Below the pieces are notes generated by a model, which made no database searches, was not told the DNA's origin, and saw only the letters and a program-made list of their open reading frames with translations. 64,000 nucleotides of DNA. It comes from Hemibagrus wyckioides (taxonomy: Eukaryota; Chordata; Actinopteri; Siluriformes; Bagridae). Positions 10,901-22,399 of the stretch are shown one piece after another. The translations under genes were made by a program, and so were the position numbers. How positions within the stretch are numbered: the first letter of the stretch is position 1; the number at the start of each line of letters is the position of its first letter. Location of the stretch: the NCBI RefSeq assembly GCF_019097595.1, contig NC_080718.1, positions 1 to 64,000 on the forward strand, read 5' to 3'.

Positions 10901-11565
10901 AACAGGACTCCATTATGCAAAAAGCTAATTTCTTTTTGGAGAACTTTTCTTTTTCTGGTGCCAAGGTCTTCCACTACAGCCACGTGGACATCTTTTTTCG
11001 GGCTGCTTCTATTAAGCTACTTCACACAGCATGACTTCAATACTCAGAGACAATGGAAGTCTTATCAGGAGGTGCCAAGCCATGCTTTGAAATGTGGTTT
11101 CAGAAACCTGGTTTATTTCATCTCATTTTATTTTTCCATATTGTTAACCCTGATATGACATGGTATTATGGGAGCTTGATTACGTCTTTCTTTCCTAAAG
11201 CTTAAGCAGGAGTGATTCTTGGAGCGCGTAGTTTGCACCTCACCAGCATGTGGGGAAGTGAACATGATGGAAGCCCTGCAACAAGGGACCTGCTTTAAAA
11301 GTGCGTGCTTATTGTAAGTGTCTAATATCTTCTGATGCTGTGATTCTCAGTGCATTGTATCCTAAGCTCAGTGACACTGTGTTGGATTATGATAGTGATG
11401 ATGTCATTTGTCTATAGGACTCAGATAACACAGATCTTGCTGAAATGCTGTTTACTCAGCCCGGAAAGTTCTACTATAAGACCTAACAGCCTTATCCTTA
11501 AGCTGAGACCTTTCCTCAGACAGCGTGTCCCGAAAGGGATGGTTATTTTATTAGAAGCTCCTTGA
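7943..11565 (+). pseudogene. Copy A of the unknown split-gene family (pseudogene)
   Basis: Exon remnants keep the order seen in copies B-E. About 7943-7992 encodes TVDLQENHSDTPPVLQ. 8303 onward is like exon 3. 8481-8574 is like exon 6. 8804-8871 encodes VIEPNLQLLPKEHDQE. 9201 onward is like exon 6 again. 9413 onward corresponds to GFPYQTT in copy C, but here CAA is replaced by TGA. More exon-like pieces are at 10716, 10954, 11203 and 11417. Several donor or acceptor sites are lost, frames break repeatedly, and no exon 1 (MDFRVML) is present upstream. It shares the expanded exon set with copy C rather than the short set of B and D. It is a dead, old member of the family. The 3' flank (11560-12320) still weakly resembles that of B. 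Confidence 0.65.
8057..8085. repeat. (GT)n microsatellite
   Basis: Dinucleotide tract ahead of the VEP-type exon in copy A. An equivalent (GT)n tract stands at the same place in copies C (27275-27317) and E (43774-43791), which helps align the copies. Confidence 0.85.
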
Positions 11566-11659
11566 GCAATGTCCTTCCTTCTACCCAATTTATCTTTTCT
11601 TTCCTTCTGTTCCATTTCTTTTCCCTCACTTCTTTTTCTCTCTCCATTATTCAAGCTCC

Positions 11660-13770
11660 CCCTGCACGTAAGTAAGAAATTGTTTGATTCTTATTTTTGA
11701 TTAACTTAATATTAAAGTATTTTCTTTTCTTCCTACTGAGTCTGTAAAAATACAGTAAACCCAGCACTTTCCAGGAGTAGTTTTAATATCCCTCATCCCT
11801 CATAGAGTGTCCACATATCAATCTATCCTCTATCTCCTGTCTTTTAGAATAACAGCATAAATAGTAATTAGTATAAGCGATAGCTGCAAATAATATTGTT
11901 TCCAATAAACTTATAGTTGTATAATGTTTATATAGCTTTACTTTAATAAATGTTTTCATTTGCTCCTATTAAATCTCATTCTGATTATTTTTAGTCATCA
12001 GTATGTCTGCTTATAACAATTTTCCTTTAAAAAGCAACACAACACTAAAATGAACTTTCACTTATATACAAGAATCCTTTTAAAGAACTTCCAGAAGCTT
12101 TAAGGTTTACTAAAATGTGAGAAAATAACAAATAACATCAAACAAAATTCAGATATTTGTAGTCTTGGAAAGTTTGTTTTCAAAATGTAGAAAAATCTGT
12201 AACATTTGAAATTGCACATTTACATTTAAGCATCCAGAGCACAGTTGTGTATAAAGAAGTCTGAAATCTTTAGATAAAAAATCTGAAAATCTAGAGTTGT
12301 AGAGGACTAAAAATGTGGATTTACAGTTTACACCAAATCACACCACTGTAGCACATCATTTATAATGCAGTTACTCTGAACTCTCAAAGGTTGCTCTTTA
12401 AGAAGAAATAGTTTATAATATCAGTAGCCTTTAAGGTGTTTTTCCAAAATAAATAAATAAGTAAATAAATCCTGTTCACATAAAATCAAGGTTAGGTTAG
12501 ATTTTTAATATTAGATTAACATTACAGTAAAGCATGAGCTTCAGCATAATTAAACTGCACTTGATTTTTTAACAAAGTACATTTACACATGATTTAACTG
12601 GACATTTATTGAAATATTAATGAAATGCCACACCTTCAGTGACTAATGGCTCATTCAACTTTGACTAAAGCAAGTCCTCATAAATTAGGGTATAATAAAT
12701 ACAGCATGTTGCTTAATGTGTTGATAAATGACTGAACTTTGGTCTCCACCTCTCAGTTCTGAATTTTGCTAACAATGTGCATTAAAAGAAAACACACAAA
12801 CTAAATCACATTTAGTCTTTGTTAGCATTGCTTATGGTGTAGTATATTGTAGTGACATGCATGGCTTTGTTTAATATATAAACTAATATTCAAATAATAT
12901 CATTTAAAGAGGACCATATAGGTAAAGCATTATTGATTGGGACATTTCCCATATAATTAACATTTGCATAGATTATTCTGACCATAATTTAAATCATATC
13001 TAAGGCTAGGTTTGATTAGGGATGGGGATTATTAGATGAATGTGAATTCCAGACCCTCAGTGTACAGAAAACATCACCCCTGGACACTGAGTGGACACAG
13101 TATCCCTCCATTTATTCAAGTGTAGGGATGCGCTTGAGTTCAAGTACACCATTAGTCAGGTGTGACAGCATTAATCATACTGCAGAATTACTCTTCACTC
13201 AAACAGCTTACAGGACCAGATACCCCCTGCTGAAGAAATCTGGCTTTAGCTCCCACTTTTGTTCAGTCATAATTCTTCAAATCTGTATTTTGCATACATT
13301 TCTTAAACTCTGTTGTGTTTTGGCTAACATTTTTAGGTCAGAAATTAAAATAACTTCATGCTCCAAGGGCAGTGAATAAAAAATATGATAAATAAAAACA
13401 AATAAAGAGTACTTGTGCACTGGAAGATCCCAGACCCAGGATAAATTATTTCCTCTTGGGAAATCCATCTGTTTGCTAGTCCAGTAATTTTCCCAGACCA
13501 CACTGTAGCTATTGCTACATAATAAAACACCAGCTGCAAAGTCAGAGTGGAATTATATTTTACAGCACCTATCAGTACAGGTCAAGTTATTTTTATATGG
13601 TGGGGTTGAGTGACCTCTCACTAATTTTGGTCACTGTTCAAAATCATGTTTTTTTCTTGGGGCTTATGGCCCAGGGACAGGTGTCATGCAGAAAGTACAC
13701 ATACTTGTTTGGGGCGTCTAGACGAAAGCAGCCATAATTTTTTCTAATACCAAACACAAAGCCACTAACT
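11660..13770. other. AT-rich flank, no gene seen
   Basis: About 2.1 kb without a supportable gene. The first part (to about 12320) shows faint similarity to the 3' flank of copy B (for example 'aagtctgaaat', 'ctaaaatgtg', 'ggactaaaaat' against 22490-22640), consistent with ancient duplication. The rest is A/T-rich with only chance open frames. Confidence 0.45.
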
Positions 13771-14200
13771 TCCAGGTATAAACAGGTATAAATAAGCACT
13801 AACCGAGTATAAACTGGTAACAAGACAGCATAAACCAGCACTAGCTGAGTATGAAACCAGTATAAACCAGCACAATTAACTGGGTATAAACCAGTATAAA
13901 CCAGAATTCAACTGGTATAAATAGTATAAACCAGCACTAACTGAGGTATAGAAACAAGTATGAACCAGAATTAACACAGGTATAAACCAGTATAAAACCA
14001 GCACTAACAAGTGTATAAACCAGTATAGAAAGCCAGTATAAACTATGAGTACTTATTTAGGTATAAAACTGTGTATAAACCAGCACTAACAGGTATAAAA
14101 TAGTATAGAACCAAAGCACTAACCAATATAAACCAGTATAATCCAGCACTAACTGGTATAAACCAGTATAAAACCAGCACTAACTATAACTATAAATAAC
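13770..14200. repeat. Minisatellite of 'gtataaaccag' units
   Basis: About 430 bases built from 'gtataaaccag' and 'cactaact' blocks, giving a compound period near 29-33 bases with an inner period of about 11. The units are imperfect, with more than ten copies. Confidence 0.85.
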
Positions 14201-15714
14201 TTATTCTATACTGCTTATGCCAGATCTAAAGGGCAGGAAATACCAGAAATTGTGTCTGGAGGTTTTATTTACGATGTCCAGAAGGAATGCACTCATGGAA
14301 GATCATGTCTGATTATTTTATAAGGCTTCATACAGAAGAATCTATTCAGCTTCTGTTCTCTGTTGAAGACATGTGAGCTCAGAATATACAAACACTCTTA
14401 CTTAGAAGAACTCCATCACCACATATCACATCACAAAATAATAATAGGCATACAATTTATTTGGAGTAAAGTAGCCTGTGTGCTGCCATTGTCCAGTAAA
14501 AAGTCCATTACTGATTAACTCATGTTAATAATGGAATATGAACAATAAAATAATTCACATACACAGGACCCAGCTATTTCTAATATTGCTAGAATTAAGC
14601 TTTATTTCAACTCCACTGATCAAAATGTTTGCCCAGTCAGTTGCCTTTTAGTCCTATGCCAACCTGATTTTTCCATTTTCAGACAGTTCCACATTTATCT
14701 ATGACCAAAAGCAAGATATACCACAAATGGATCTAAAACACACACCATCAGACTGAGCTTTGTCCAGCAACTATATGTACGTGAGTGTCTTAAAGACTCA
14801 ATTTCAGCCTGAGCAGTATGTCAGAGCTTGGGATGCCATTCCTCAAAACACCTGGAATCAGTTATAAATGTTGCCTGCTGAGACAAAAACAAGGGACATT
14901 TTTAAGACACATTGGAGGCCATTTCTACTCATAAATAGAACACATAGAAATTAACATTACACTTAGGCTTCAAAATCAAGGAATGTACAAAACAGAAAAG
15001 AAAATATATAAAAATGTGGACACTTTATAGCCTTGCATAAGACAACAATAAAATATATAAAAACAGTAGAGGTCCAAATGTCTGAGAGACCACTCAGGAA
15101 AAATATGCTTCTTTTTTGCATTTTTTTCTTAATTTAATACGATGCATTTGTTTAACAGATTATATTATTTGACAACCAAAAGTAAAATCTTTAAATTTAT
15201 GCAAAGATGCCTTTCTGAGTTTCTCTATGGCATTTAGCTTAAGTTGCCTTTTTTTGCTTCTAAATGAGTTTGTAGCATTGGAGGCTGCATGGACACCACA
15301 AGTTTATGCAAGAACCTTACAAGCCATTTAGATTAAATGCATCAGTGTCACTTGAACATATGCTTCAGTAAAGATCAGGACATGAGTGAAAATCTCACCC
15401 TTTTAAATGAGACACCTAGAAAGAGTACAGAATCTTAAAATAATCTATTATTTTACTTTCTATATTTTAAAGAGGGAAAAAATGCAGTTGAAGAAAAATC
15501 CCAGATTATTAATGTGGTCACAGGAATTTCTGGACTCATGCGTAGATTTGGTTATTTACCTGAGTTGGTTTCTTCAAGTCTTTTTGTGTTACTTGTGGTG
15601 ATTATGAGTAAAATCTGACATTTAATAAATTCAGCCTTTTCAGCCTGTGAAATATTAAAAAACCTGTGAGGGGTGGACTAATGCCAATTTTGTCTAGCTC
15701 AGGAATTCAATTTC
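14201..15714. other. No gene seen
   Basis: AT-rich DNA with short chance open frames only. I find no splice-site-flanked coding segment, RNA gene or terminal inverted repeats. Confidence 0.45.
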
Positions 15715-16010
15715 AATTCTAATTCGAATCTCAATTTTATTTGTATATACTTTTTAACAAAGAGTGCATTGCAATCTCAAAGCAGCTTTACGCAGAGAGA
15801 ATGACATAAGAAAACAACAAACATATAAAACAGACAAACAGTCCTAGATGTTATCCCAAGTGAAACAAGCCTGAGAGTGACTGGGGCGACTGTGGCAGAA
15901 GAAAAAACTCCCTTAGATGGTAGTAAGGGGAGGAAGAAACAGGGAGGAACCAGGACTCAAAAGGGACCCCATCCTCATTTAGGTATTAATTGTGTGATGC
16001 AGATACAGCA
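15715..16010 (-). mobile_element. LINE 3'-end fragment (L2-type family 2)
   Basis: Contains 'caattttatttgtatata', 'aaagcagctttacgcagag', 'aagcctgagagtgactgggg', 'gaggaagaaacagggagg' and 'catcctcatttagg'. The same module recurs at 41390-41645, 58035-58190 and 62040-62300. At 58035-59850 it is continuous with a reverse-transcriptase coding region on the minus strand, which identifies it as the 3' end of that LINE. The copy here is the tail only. Confidence 0.6.
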
Positions 16011-16785
16011 TGTGTGCATAGTGTTAAGATATAATTAACACAAAAATTAAGAGATGACTAGAGCACAAGCCTCCCATTTGCCAGATATTGAGGATTAATA
16101 AGAGCTTAATCCTGAAGAGAAAGGAAAACAATGTTTTCTACAAATAAAAGTTTAAAAACTTGAAGTTTATTCTGATTCAACAGATTTTTTTACCAGTGAA
16201 CATAAATCAATACATTTTATCACATTCTTTAATTATTTATGTGAGTAATAAACCATACTCTCAACATACTGTGATAACACTTTGCATTAAGGCTCTGTTA
16301 ATCTTACTTTATTTATCTGCATTAGATTTAACATTAAAGAAATGCTTATATGAAAGCTTATACGCGTCTTTATAGCAGGATCTTACCCTTAGACCCCTGA
16401 ATCTGTTCTTGGGGCTGGATTTGATTTGTATTGTGAAATATGAACTGGCAGAAACTTCTTAACAATTACACTGGTATACTTATGAAGAACAATTTACTTT
16501 AAAATAAATAACAGGAACTGTAGGATGGGAAATAATGAGGATTTAAGTGTTTTAGAAACCTAAGTACCCAGAATCAATCTTCACAGAGCTTTAACTATGT
16601 AATTATTTCTCAAGATAACTTCACAGCCACATGCAGTGTGGGATGGAAGATGAAATAATAATTCTCTTGGACTCAATGTCACAAGATACACATGTATGAC
16701 ATTCACAGGGCTGATGGAGACATATATAAAGAAAGCGCAACAGGAATAAGAAGCATGCAGGGAGGGGCTATGGGAGGTAGCTTGA
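16011..16785. other. No gene seen
   Basis: AT-rich DNA with chance open frames. The left edge of the large tandem duplication lies at or just after its end. Confidence 0.4.
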
Positions 16786-17689
16786 GAGTGGGGTAAGTAC
16801 ACACATGGGTTTCAAAGCTTTCAAAAGTGCAATAATGCTTGTAAAAAGTAACCTGGAGATGGGCCATGAAATTTAAAGAGTGACACAGTGTGTAGTAAGG
16901 TGTTAGATCAGTGGAAGTCTGTATTATTCTTGCTGCCACCCTCTGTATGATGGCTCTTCTGCCTCTTTAAATGCAGCTGAGACACACACAGACCCTCGTA
17001 GCGCCAACATGTGGCAATTCTGTAAACTTTCCATTCATCCTGGAAGGAATTTGCAGAGTGCTTTAAGTGAAGGAAAGTGCAGTGGACGGGCCTTGTTCTC
17101 TTTCCACATCCTCCAGCTGAAATTAATCTGCCCAGGATTCCTAACTTATAAGCACTGGATTCCAGATGTTTGGAAACTGAAAAAGGAGTGTTTAAAGAAA
17201 AGAAAAGAAAAGAAAATCTATTTATTATATCTACAAGAAGTACAGGGTAACAAAAACAAATTTCATTCTTAATAATTTTAATTCATTTATTATTTATTTT
17301 CCTTAGAAAGTAGTTTTACAGAGCTGGTCTTCTTATTGCTGAGAAGAGAAGTATGTAAAGAGGACTTAATGCTTTACTTCTATGCTCTGTGGTACCTGTT
17401 AGTAAGTCTCCTGTATTAGGTTCAATTCTCAATCTCTACAGGATGACAGTATCGGATACATTTTATATAAAACAACTTGAAACCTAAGAAACTACACAGT
17501 GAACAATCTCATTAGATTATATATCCAGCGCAGTGAGATTGATTTGTTGTGAGAAAAGCCTAATTGCATAAATTGGATTAAAATAATAAGTTGCTGGATC
17601 TTTCTCAGGAACAATACCATCTAGTTAAATTCAGTGAATAATCCCAGGATGATGTTTGTGTATTTGTAGGTGTGTAGTTTCAGACCAGC

Positions 17690-17880
17690 AGTCTGTTATT
17701 TCCAAGGTCTTGCTTGTGGCATATGTTCCATAATCTTCTTTGCCAAGTAAGAATATCACTTTTGAGAGGATACAAAGTTCTTCTCTCTTTATTGAGACAC
17801 AAGGAGTGAGTGCAGACCAGTACCTTGTGGAGACTGCAACACACTGAAGTAAGACTTGTGTAAGATTTGGGAGATTTTGG
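17690..17880 (+). mobile_element. LTR-retrotransposon gag fragment
   Basis: Counterpart of the better-preserved gag fragment at 32150-32600. It includes the region reading ITFERIQ..FF and the stretch corresponding to FDQYLVE..HT, with frameshifts. It is cut off at about 17870, where sequence corresponding to a Tc1 terminal repeat follows ('cagtgtatgtaaaacttcctgg'). Confidence 0.5.
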
Positions 17881-17939
17881 AGGATCTGACACAGTGTATG
17901 TAAAACTTCCTGGTTTCAATAGGCTAGCAGATGCCAGGT

Positions 17940-18420
17940 GTTCACATCTCTAACTATAAACTGGACTGGACAGACAATTTCACCTGCACTTTACAACAAA
18001 AGGTCAAAGCAGATGGTACCTGCTGAGAAGACTCCAGTTCCTTTGTAGTGCAGTGGGAGCAGTCCTCAAGATCTTTTTTTTGACTCTGTGGTAGTATCTG
18101 TGTTTTATGTTTCTTTTTCAGCTGGGACAAAATTAGCAATTCTGCTGGCAGACAGAAGGAGACTGGAGTAAAATTATAAAGATAGCTCTTTGTAGGATGC
18201 AGTCTCGACCCAATGCAGGTGGAGGAAGAGAAAGGAGGATGATAGTCCAGGTTCTGAGAGAGACTCTGATGACCCTGAGGCAGCTCCCTGTAGTGGTAAG
18301 GCTAAAACTTCCACCCCAAGTGTTTGAGAGAGCGGTACATGTGAGTCTTTCCTCCCTGCTGCTGTGGAGACTGTACAGCAACTTTTTCTCCCAGTAGCCC
18401 CTTCCACAAACTGGACCAGC
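17940..18420 (+). mobile_element. LINE reverse-transcriptase C-terminal fragment
   Basis: The plus strand encodes, with frameshifts, the block 'NYKLDWTDN', 'RWYLLRRL', 'SSFVVQ' and, further on, 'VFERAV' and 'SLLLW', the C-terminal region of an L2-like LINE ORF. The copy in unit 2 (35262-35712) is somewhat better preserved. No catalytic motif remains. Confidence 0.6.
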
Positions 18421-18549
18421 CCATTTAGAAGTTTCTACTATATCATACAGAAATTACAAGTACAATATACAGGAATTAATTTTACACAAGATACTTTATT
18501 CTTGATAGCTTCTCTAGCCCCATAATCAGATTGCAAATTTATTATCACT

Positions 18550-18550
18550 C

Positions 18551-18582
<32 letters not shown>

Positions 18583-19044
18583 TAGCCTTATAAACTGAAG
18601 AAGATAAATTACTGAGAATTGTGTAAAATGGAATAGAATTATAATGAATTATTATTATTGTTATAACTTTATTTTCACAAAATACTGATGGTAAAAAGAA
18701 AGTATAGACAAAGAAATTTGCTTGATAACAGAAAACGTTTACAAAAATTGCCCAAGATTACTTGATGTCATTTCATCGATTCTCCAGCAGATGGCGCAAA
18801 GGGATTGTTGGATTTGTTTTACAATTTCTCTGACAGTTAGTGACATGCATTTATGAGTACTGTGTTCATATTTACAAAGCTCTTCACACAGTTAGAGCAA
18901 CAACGGTCTATAAGGAACGATCTAAGTAAGTATATATTGATATATGAGTGTAAGTAAATAAGTGCATTAAAGTGTATGTGTTAACAATAAGAACAATAAC
19001 AGTAATTACATTATTATTATAATTAATAACGATAACAAACACAA

Positions 19045-19111
<67 letters not shown>

Positions 19112-19112
19112 T
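18550..19112. repeat. AT-rich spacer with (ATT)n, (AAT)n and (ATC)n microsatellites
   Basis: (ATT)n lies at 18561-18583, (AAT)n at 19049-19082 and (ATC)n at 19083-19111, immediately upstream of copy B. The equivalent tract in unit 2 (36326-36428) is longer. Confidence 0.85.
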
Positions 19113-19181
19113 GCGTGACCCCAATCTGCATCTCAAGTATTCCCACGTTGGGCCTCGAGCCGCATGATTCTGTGCATTTTA

Positions 19182-19260
19182 GACGTCACGTGCGCATATG
19201 CGCTTCTTTGAATAGTTTGTGTTTAAACTGTCTCCATGGTGATAACGCGTCACATCAAGC
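19182..19260 (+). promoter_or_regulatory. Putative promoter of copy B: CRE/E-box, NRF1-like and X-box-like motifs
   Basis: Motifs in order are 'gacgtcacgtg' (19182-19192, overlapping CRE-like and CACGTG), 'tgcgcatatgcgc' (19191-19203, NRF1-like palindrome) and 'gtctccatggtgataac' (19230-19246, similar to an RFX X-box). All three are conserved in front of copy D. There is no TATA box at a suitable place. The arrangement suggests a housekeeping- or RFX-type promoter about 170-240 bases ahead of the start codon. This is inferred from motifs only. Confidence 0.45.
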
Positions 19261-19416
19261 AGTTTAAAATCATAACTCGGCATTTGCTCCTTGGATCTGG
19301 ATAAAAAATCTCTACAGAAACTCATCTCTACCTCTGAACAGCGCACAACTGAACATCGGAAGAACTACATCAACACCACGAACAGCGACTCCCGACGAAG
19401 GACTTCTGACTCTGCG

Positions 19417-21984
19417 ATGGATTTCCGTGTAATGCTGCAAGACCTGAAGAGCTTGACCCTGGGTGAGATCGCCTGTGCTGCGGGTCTGGTCACTCTCTCC
19501 TCCGGTGTGAGTTACTTCATTTCCCGCAGCCTCCGGGGAAAAAGATCTCCTCAAGGTAGGAAGAGCTTTATCCTACCACGTGACTCAGTCTCACTGATTT
19601 TACAATAAATCCAGTTGAAGTTACAGTTACAGTCTAATGTTATGTAGCTCACAAGCGACCTCATCTGTTGCCGCGAATTAGCCTCATGCTAGTTATCGTG
19701 CTAGCGAACTTGGCTACTGGTTTAAATCACACAATAAAATCATTAAGCTTGGTTTAAGAATTTATTTCCACAATGAAATATTTCCCCCATCAGAAGGTCA
19801 CTTAACAACCCTGAGTACTGGTTTTACACTAAATCATGATTAGACTAGTGATTATCCAGTTAGCGCCCTAAAGGACTTGATTACAGATGTATGTTAGCTA
19901 GCTAGCGCATTTCGCTAATCATTTCATGTACACAATATCGTATTGAGTATAAAGCTTGCTGAAGTCGGGTGAAGGTGTAAATAATTATACAGTATAATAT
20001 TTAGATAGATTTTGGATGATGGACAGGGACAGGAGGTTTTTGAGACTTTAATCAGTCACATGTACAGTGAATTTACACAAGCTGAATACTAATGCTGATA
20101 TTTGTCTGTTTATTCACGAGTGAACTAGCTAACAAACTCACAATATTATTAACTTTTCTGCATTAAAAAGAAAGTTTTTTACTTCGCCCTTTCTCTCTGT
20201 TGTTCAGACATGTGTTCATTTAAGATTAGTACATAAAATGTGTTTTTAAATAGAAAAATCCTCATTTCCGGGTGTGGAAAACACAGGTTTAACTACACTG
20301 TTAGTAAGCCTGGATAATTAACTTGGTAGCATCATTAAGATAAATAATTTATTCATTAGAGCAAAAATAAAAATGAGTGGATGGTTAAAGTATTTAAAAT
20401 TAATGCTTGGCTATAAATTATAGCATATATTTAATGGTTAGCTAATGCACTTGAAAACATGTCTACCCATTTTGAAATCTCATCACAATACAACTCATAA
20501 ACTTGACTATTGGTTTATATGTACGATAGAAAATATTAGTTGTAACTGAAGTTATAATTATGAATCACATACAAATAAAACTAATTTATTACAGCTCCTG
20601 TGAAAACACAGAGAGAAACACCAAGGGCTCCTTCTGTCATGGTTGTTGAGCCGATCTCTCTGCTGCATCCCACCATACGCCGCCATGTACCTACAGCTGC
20701 TGTTCTGGTAACCAAACCTTTCATTTACTTACTAAAAGCAATCTCTGAATTTTCCAAGCAGCAGAATGTTCAGTGTGTTAGTATGAAACTGCTATGATAA
20801 AAAGCCCTTATGATCTTCATGCTTTATTTTTCACAGTTTCTCAGGACTAGTGAGCTGTACAGCGTCTGCCGAAGTGTTCCCTCCCACATTGCAGACTCCT
20901 CCCTCTCACATGTAATCACAGTATTCATTACTCTGATGAAGAGATTTGATATTAATGATTTTTAGAAGAGCATTTTAATAAAATATATCTTGAGTTTCAT
21001 CTTCCCGTTATTTGCAGGAATTCTCTTATTTTGCCCACACTGAGGATGGTTTCACTGGCATTCAGGTAAGGGATTATTTATTGTGGCATTGCAAAATTGT
21101 GTTAATTGCAGTGACTAATTGTGTTTGTGTGTGTTAAGGATGTTCGGCCAAACCTTCAGCTGCTGCCGTATGAACATCAACATGATCCATCCAATACCTT
21201 TCTGGTAAACAAACCTTTACTCAAGCTGTTTTTACTGTAAGGAAAGTGACAGAATGTTTGATGTGTTATTATGAAACACAAACACACACATCACACACAA
21301 ACACACACATCACACACATCACACACACATCACACACACATCACATACAAACACACACACATCACACACAAACACACACACATCACACACAAACACATCA
21401 CACAAACACACACATCTCCTTCTTTACAAGTTCTCATTTTTTGTTTTTGTTTTTTTTTGTATTTCTAGTCAGTGAACACTATTCGATCCTTCATCAGGAG
21501 GATAAGGGGTCCTGAAACTCAGCTCTGCTGGGTTCTATACAGATTTTTAACGAACGACTTAACACCTGAGTCGGTAAGAGTCTTATCAGTGGATTAAAAA
21601 GAGATGCTAGAATTGTATTTTGAGAACACAGTCTATCTCATTGCATTTTCTTTTCTCATATTTTAACCCTGGCATTAACAGAGCTTGTCGTCTTTCTTTC
21701 TTAAAGTTAATGGGAGGATACTTGGACCACCTGCTGGAGTTCATCCACATGTGGGATGCAGACGAGGAGGAGCCTGAAGCAGAGAACTACTTGACAGAGC
21801 TCCTTGTAAGTGTTGAATATCTTCTGACGCCACGATACACAAATTCTCACCATTGTATCTCTAAGACAGTGACATAATACTGGATTTGTGTGTGTGTGTA
21901 ATTTGTTGATAGGGTCAGCTTACAGGCCTTATAGATGTATTCTACGCTCAGCCACGGTTAGGGATCTCCTCCAGCAGCACGTAA
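19417..21984 (+). CDS. Copy B: unknown 8-exon protein, 238 residues, N-terminal membrane anchor
   Basis: The exons are 19417-19555, 20595-20707, 20837-20911, 21018-21065, 21139-21204, 21469-21573, 21707-21805 and 21913-21984. All introns are GT-AG, the first in phase 1 and the rest in phase 0, and together they give one open frame. Exon 1 (MDFRVMLQDLK start) holds a hydrophobic segment at residues about 15-35 followed by RSLRGKR, like a membrane anchor. Exons 2 and 5 share a V(E/R)P..LLP motif. Exon 6 encodes RSFIRRIRGPETQLCW and exon 7 a helical, acidic segment (LLEFIHMWDADEEEPEAENY). The start was chosen because it is conserved in copy D, where a 38-base duplication breaks the upstream in-frame extension. 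I do not recognise the family. A soluble helical domain tethered to a membrane is the most that can be said. An expressed function is unproven. Confidence 0.8.
21275..21420. repeat. Complex CA-rich tandem repeat in intron 5 of copy B
   Basis: Units such as 'acacacacatcacacacaa' are repeated over 145 bases. The matching tract in copy D (38639-38689) is only about 50 bases, so the tract changes length readily. It ends about 50 bases before the exon 6 acceptor. Confidence 0.85.
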
Positions 21985-22368
21985 AGAAGATGATGAAGAC
22001 TTTGGAGAGACTCTGAGCAATGTCCTTCCCTTACCCCCACACCTCCCCATTTCCCACCATACACACACACACAAACAATTTTTTTCACTAGTTAATTCCC
22101 TTTCAATACTTTTTTACATTTCATATTTTGTCCCTACATTGCTCAAGCTCTCCACAGGTAAGTATAAATTAATTTTGTAATATTTAAATTCTCACATTTT
22201 TAAATATTTAATATCGTTACTAACATTATTAACCCTCCTATTTTCATCCTCCTGTTAACCCCCCATCACCCCCTCCTTCCTCATCCCTTGAATAGAGTTT
22301 TTCTGTAAATAGTTCAAAATCTGTAAATAGTTGTCTCTTTTATTATAGTGCTTATTTAGTTAACTTCA

Positions 22369-22374
22369 ATAAAA
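22369..22374 (+). promoter_or_regulatory. Candidate polyadenylation signal of copy B
   Basis: AATAAA about 385 bases after the stop codon, conserved in copy D (39677-39682). A strong donor-like 'acaggtaagtata' at about 22154 lies between stop and signal and is also conserved in A, C and D. A 3' UTR intron or an additional alternative last exon is therefore possible. Confidence 0.4.
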
Positions 22375-22399
22375 TATTTGAATTTCATCTATTACAGCC

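Noticed and set aside
13770..14200. Possible CRISPR-like array
   Set aside because: The repeats are degenerate and have no unique spacers. This is a eukaryotic minisatellite.
19291..19416. N-terminal extension of copy B from an upstream in-frame ATG
   Set aside because: It is not possible in copy D because of the 38-base duplication, and the stretch has no protein-like features. The downstream ATG was preferred.
21246..21515. His/Thr-rich plus-strand open frame
   Set aside because: It comes from the CA-rich tandem repeat in intron 5 of copy B, running into exon 6 by chance.
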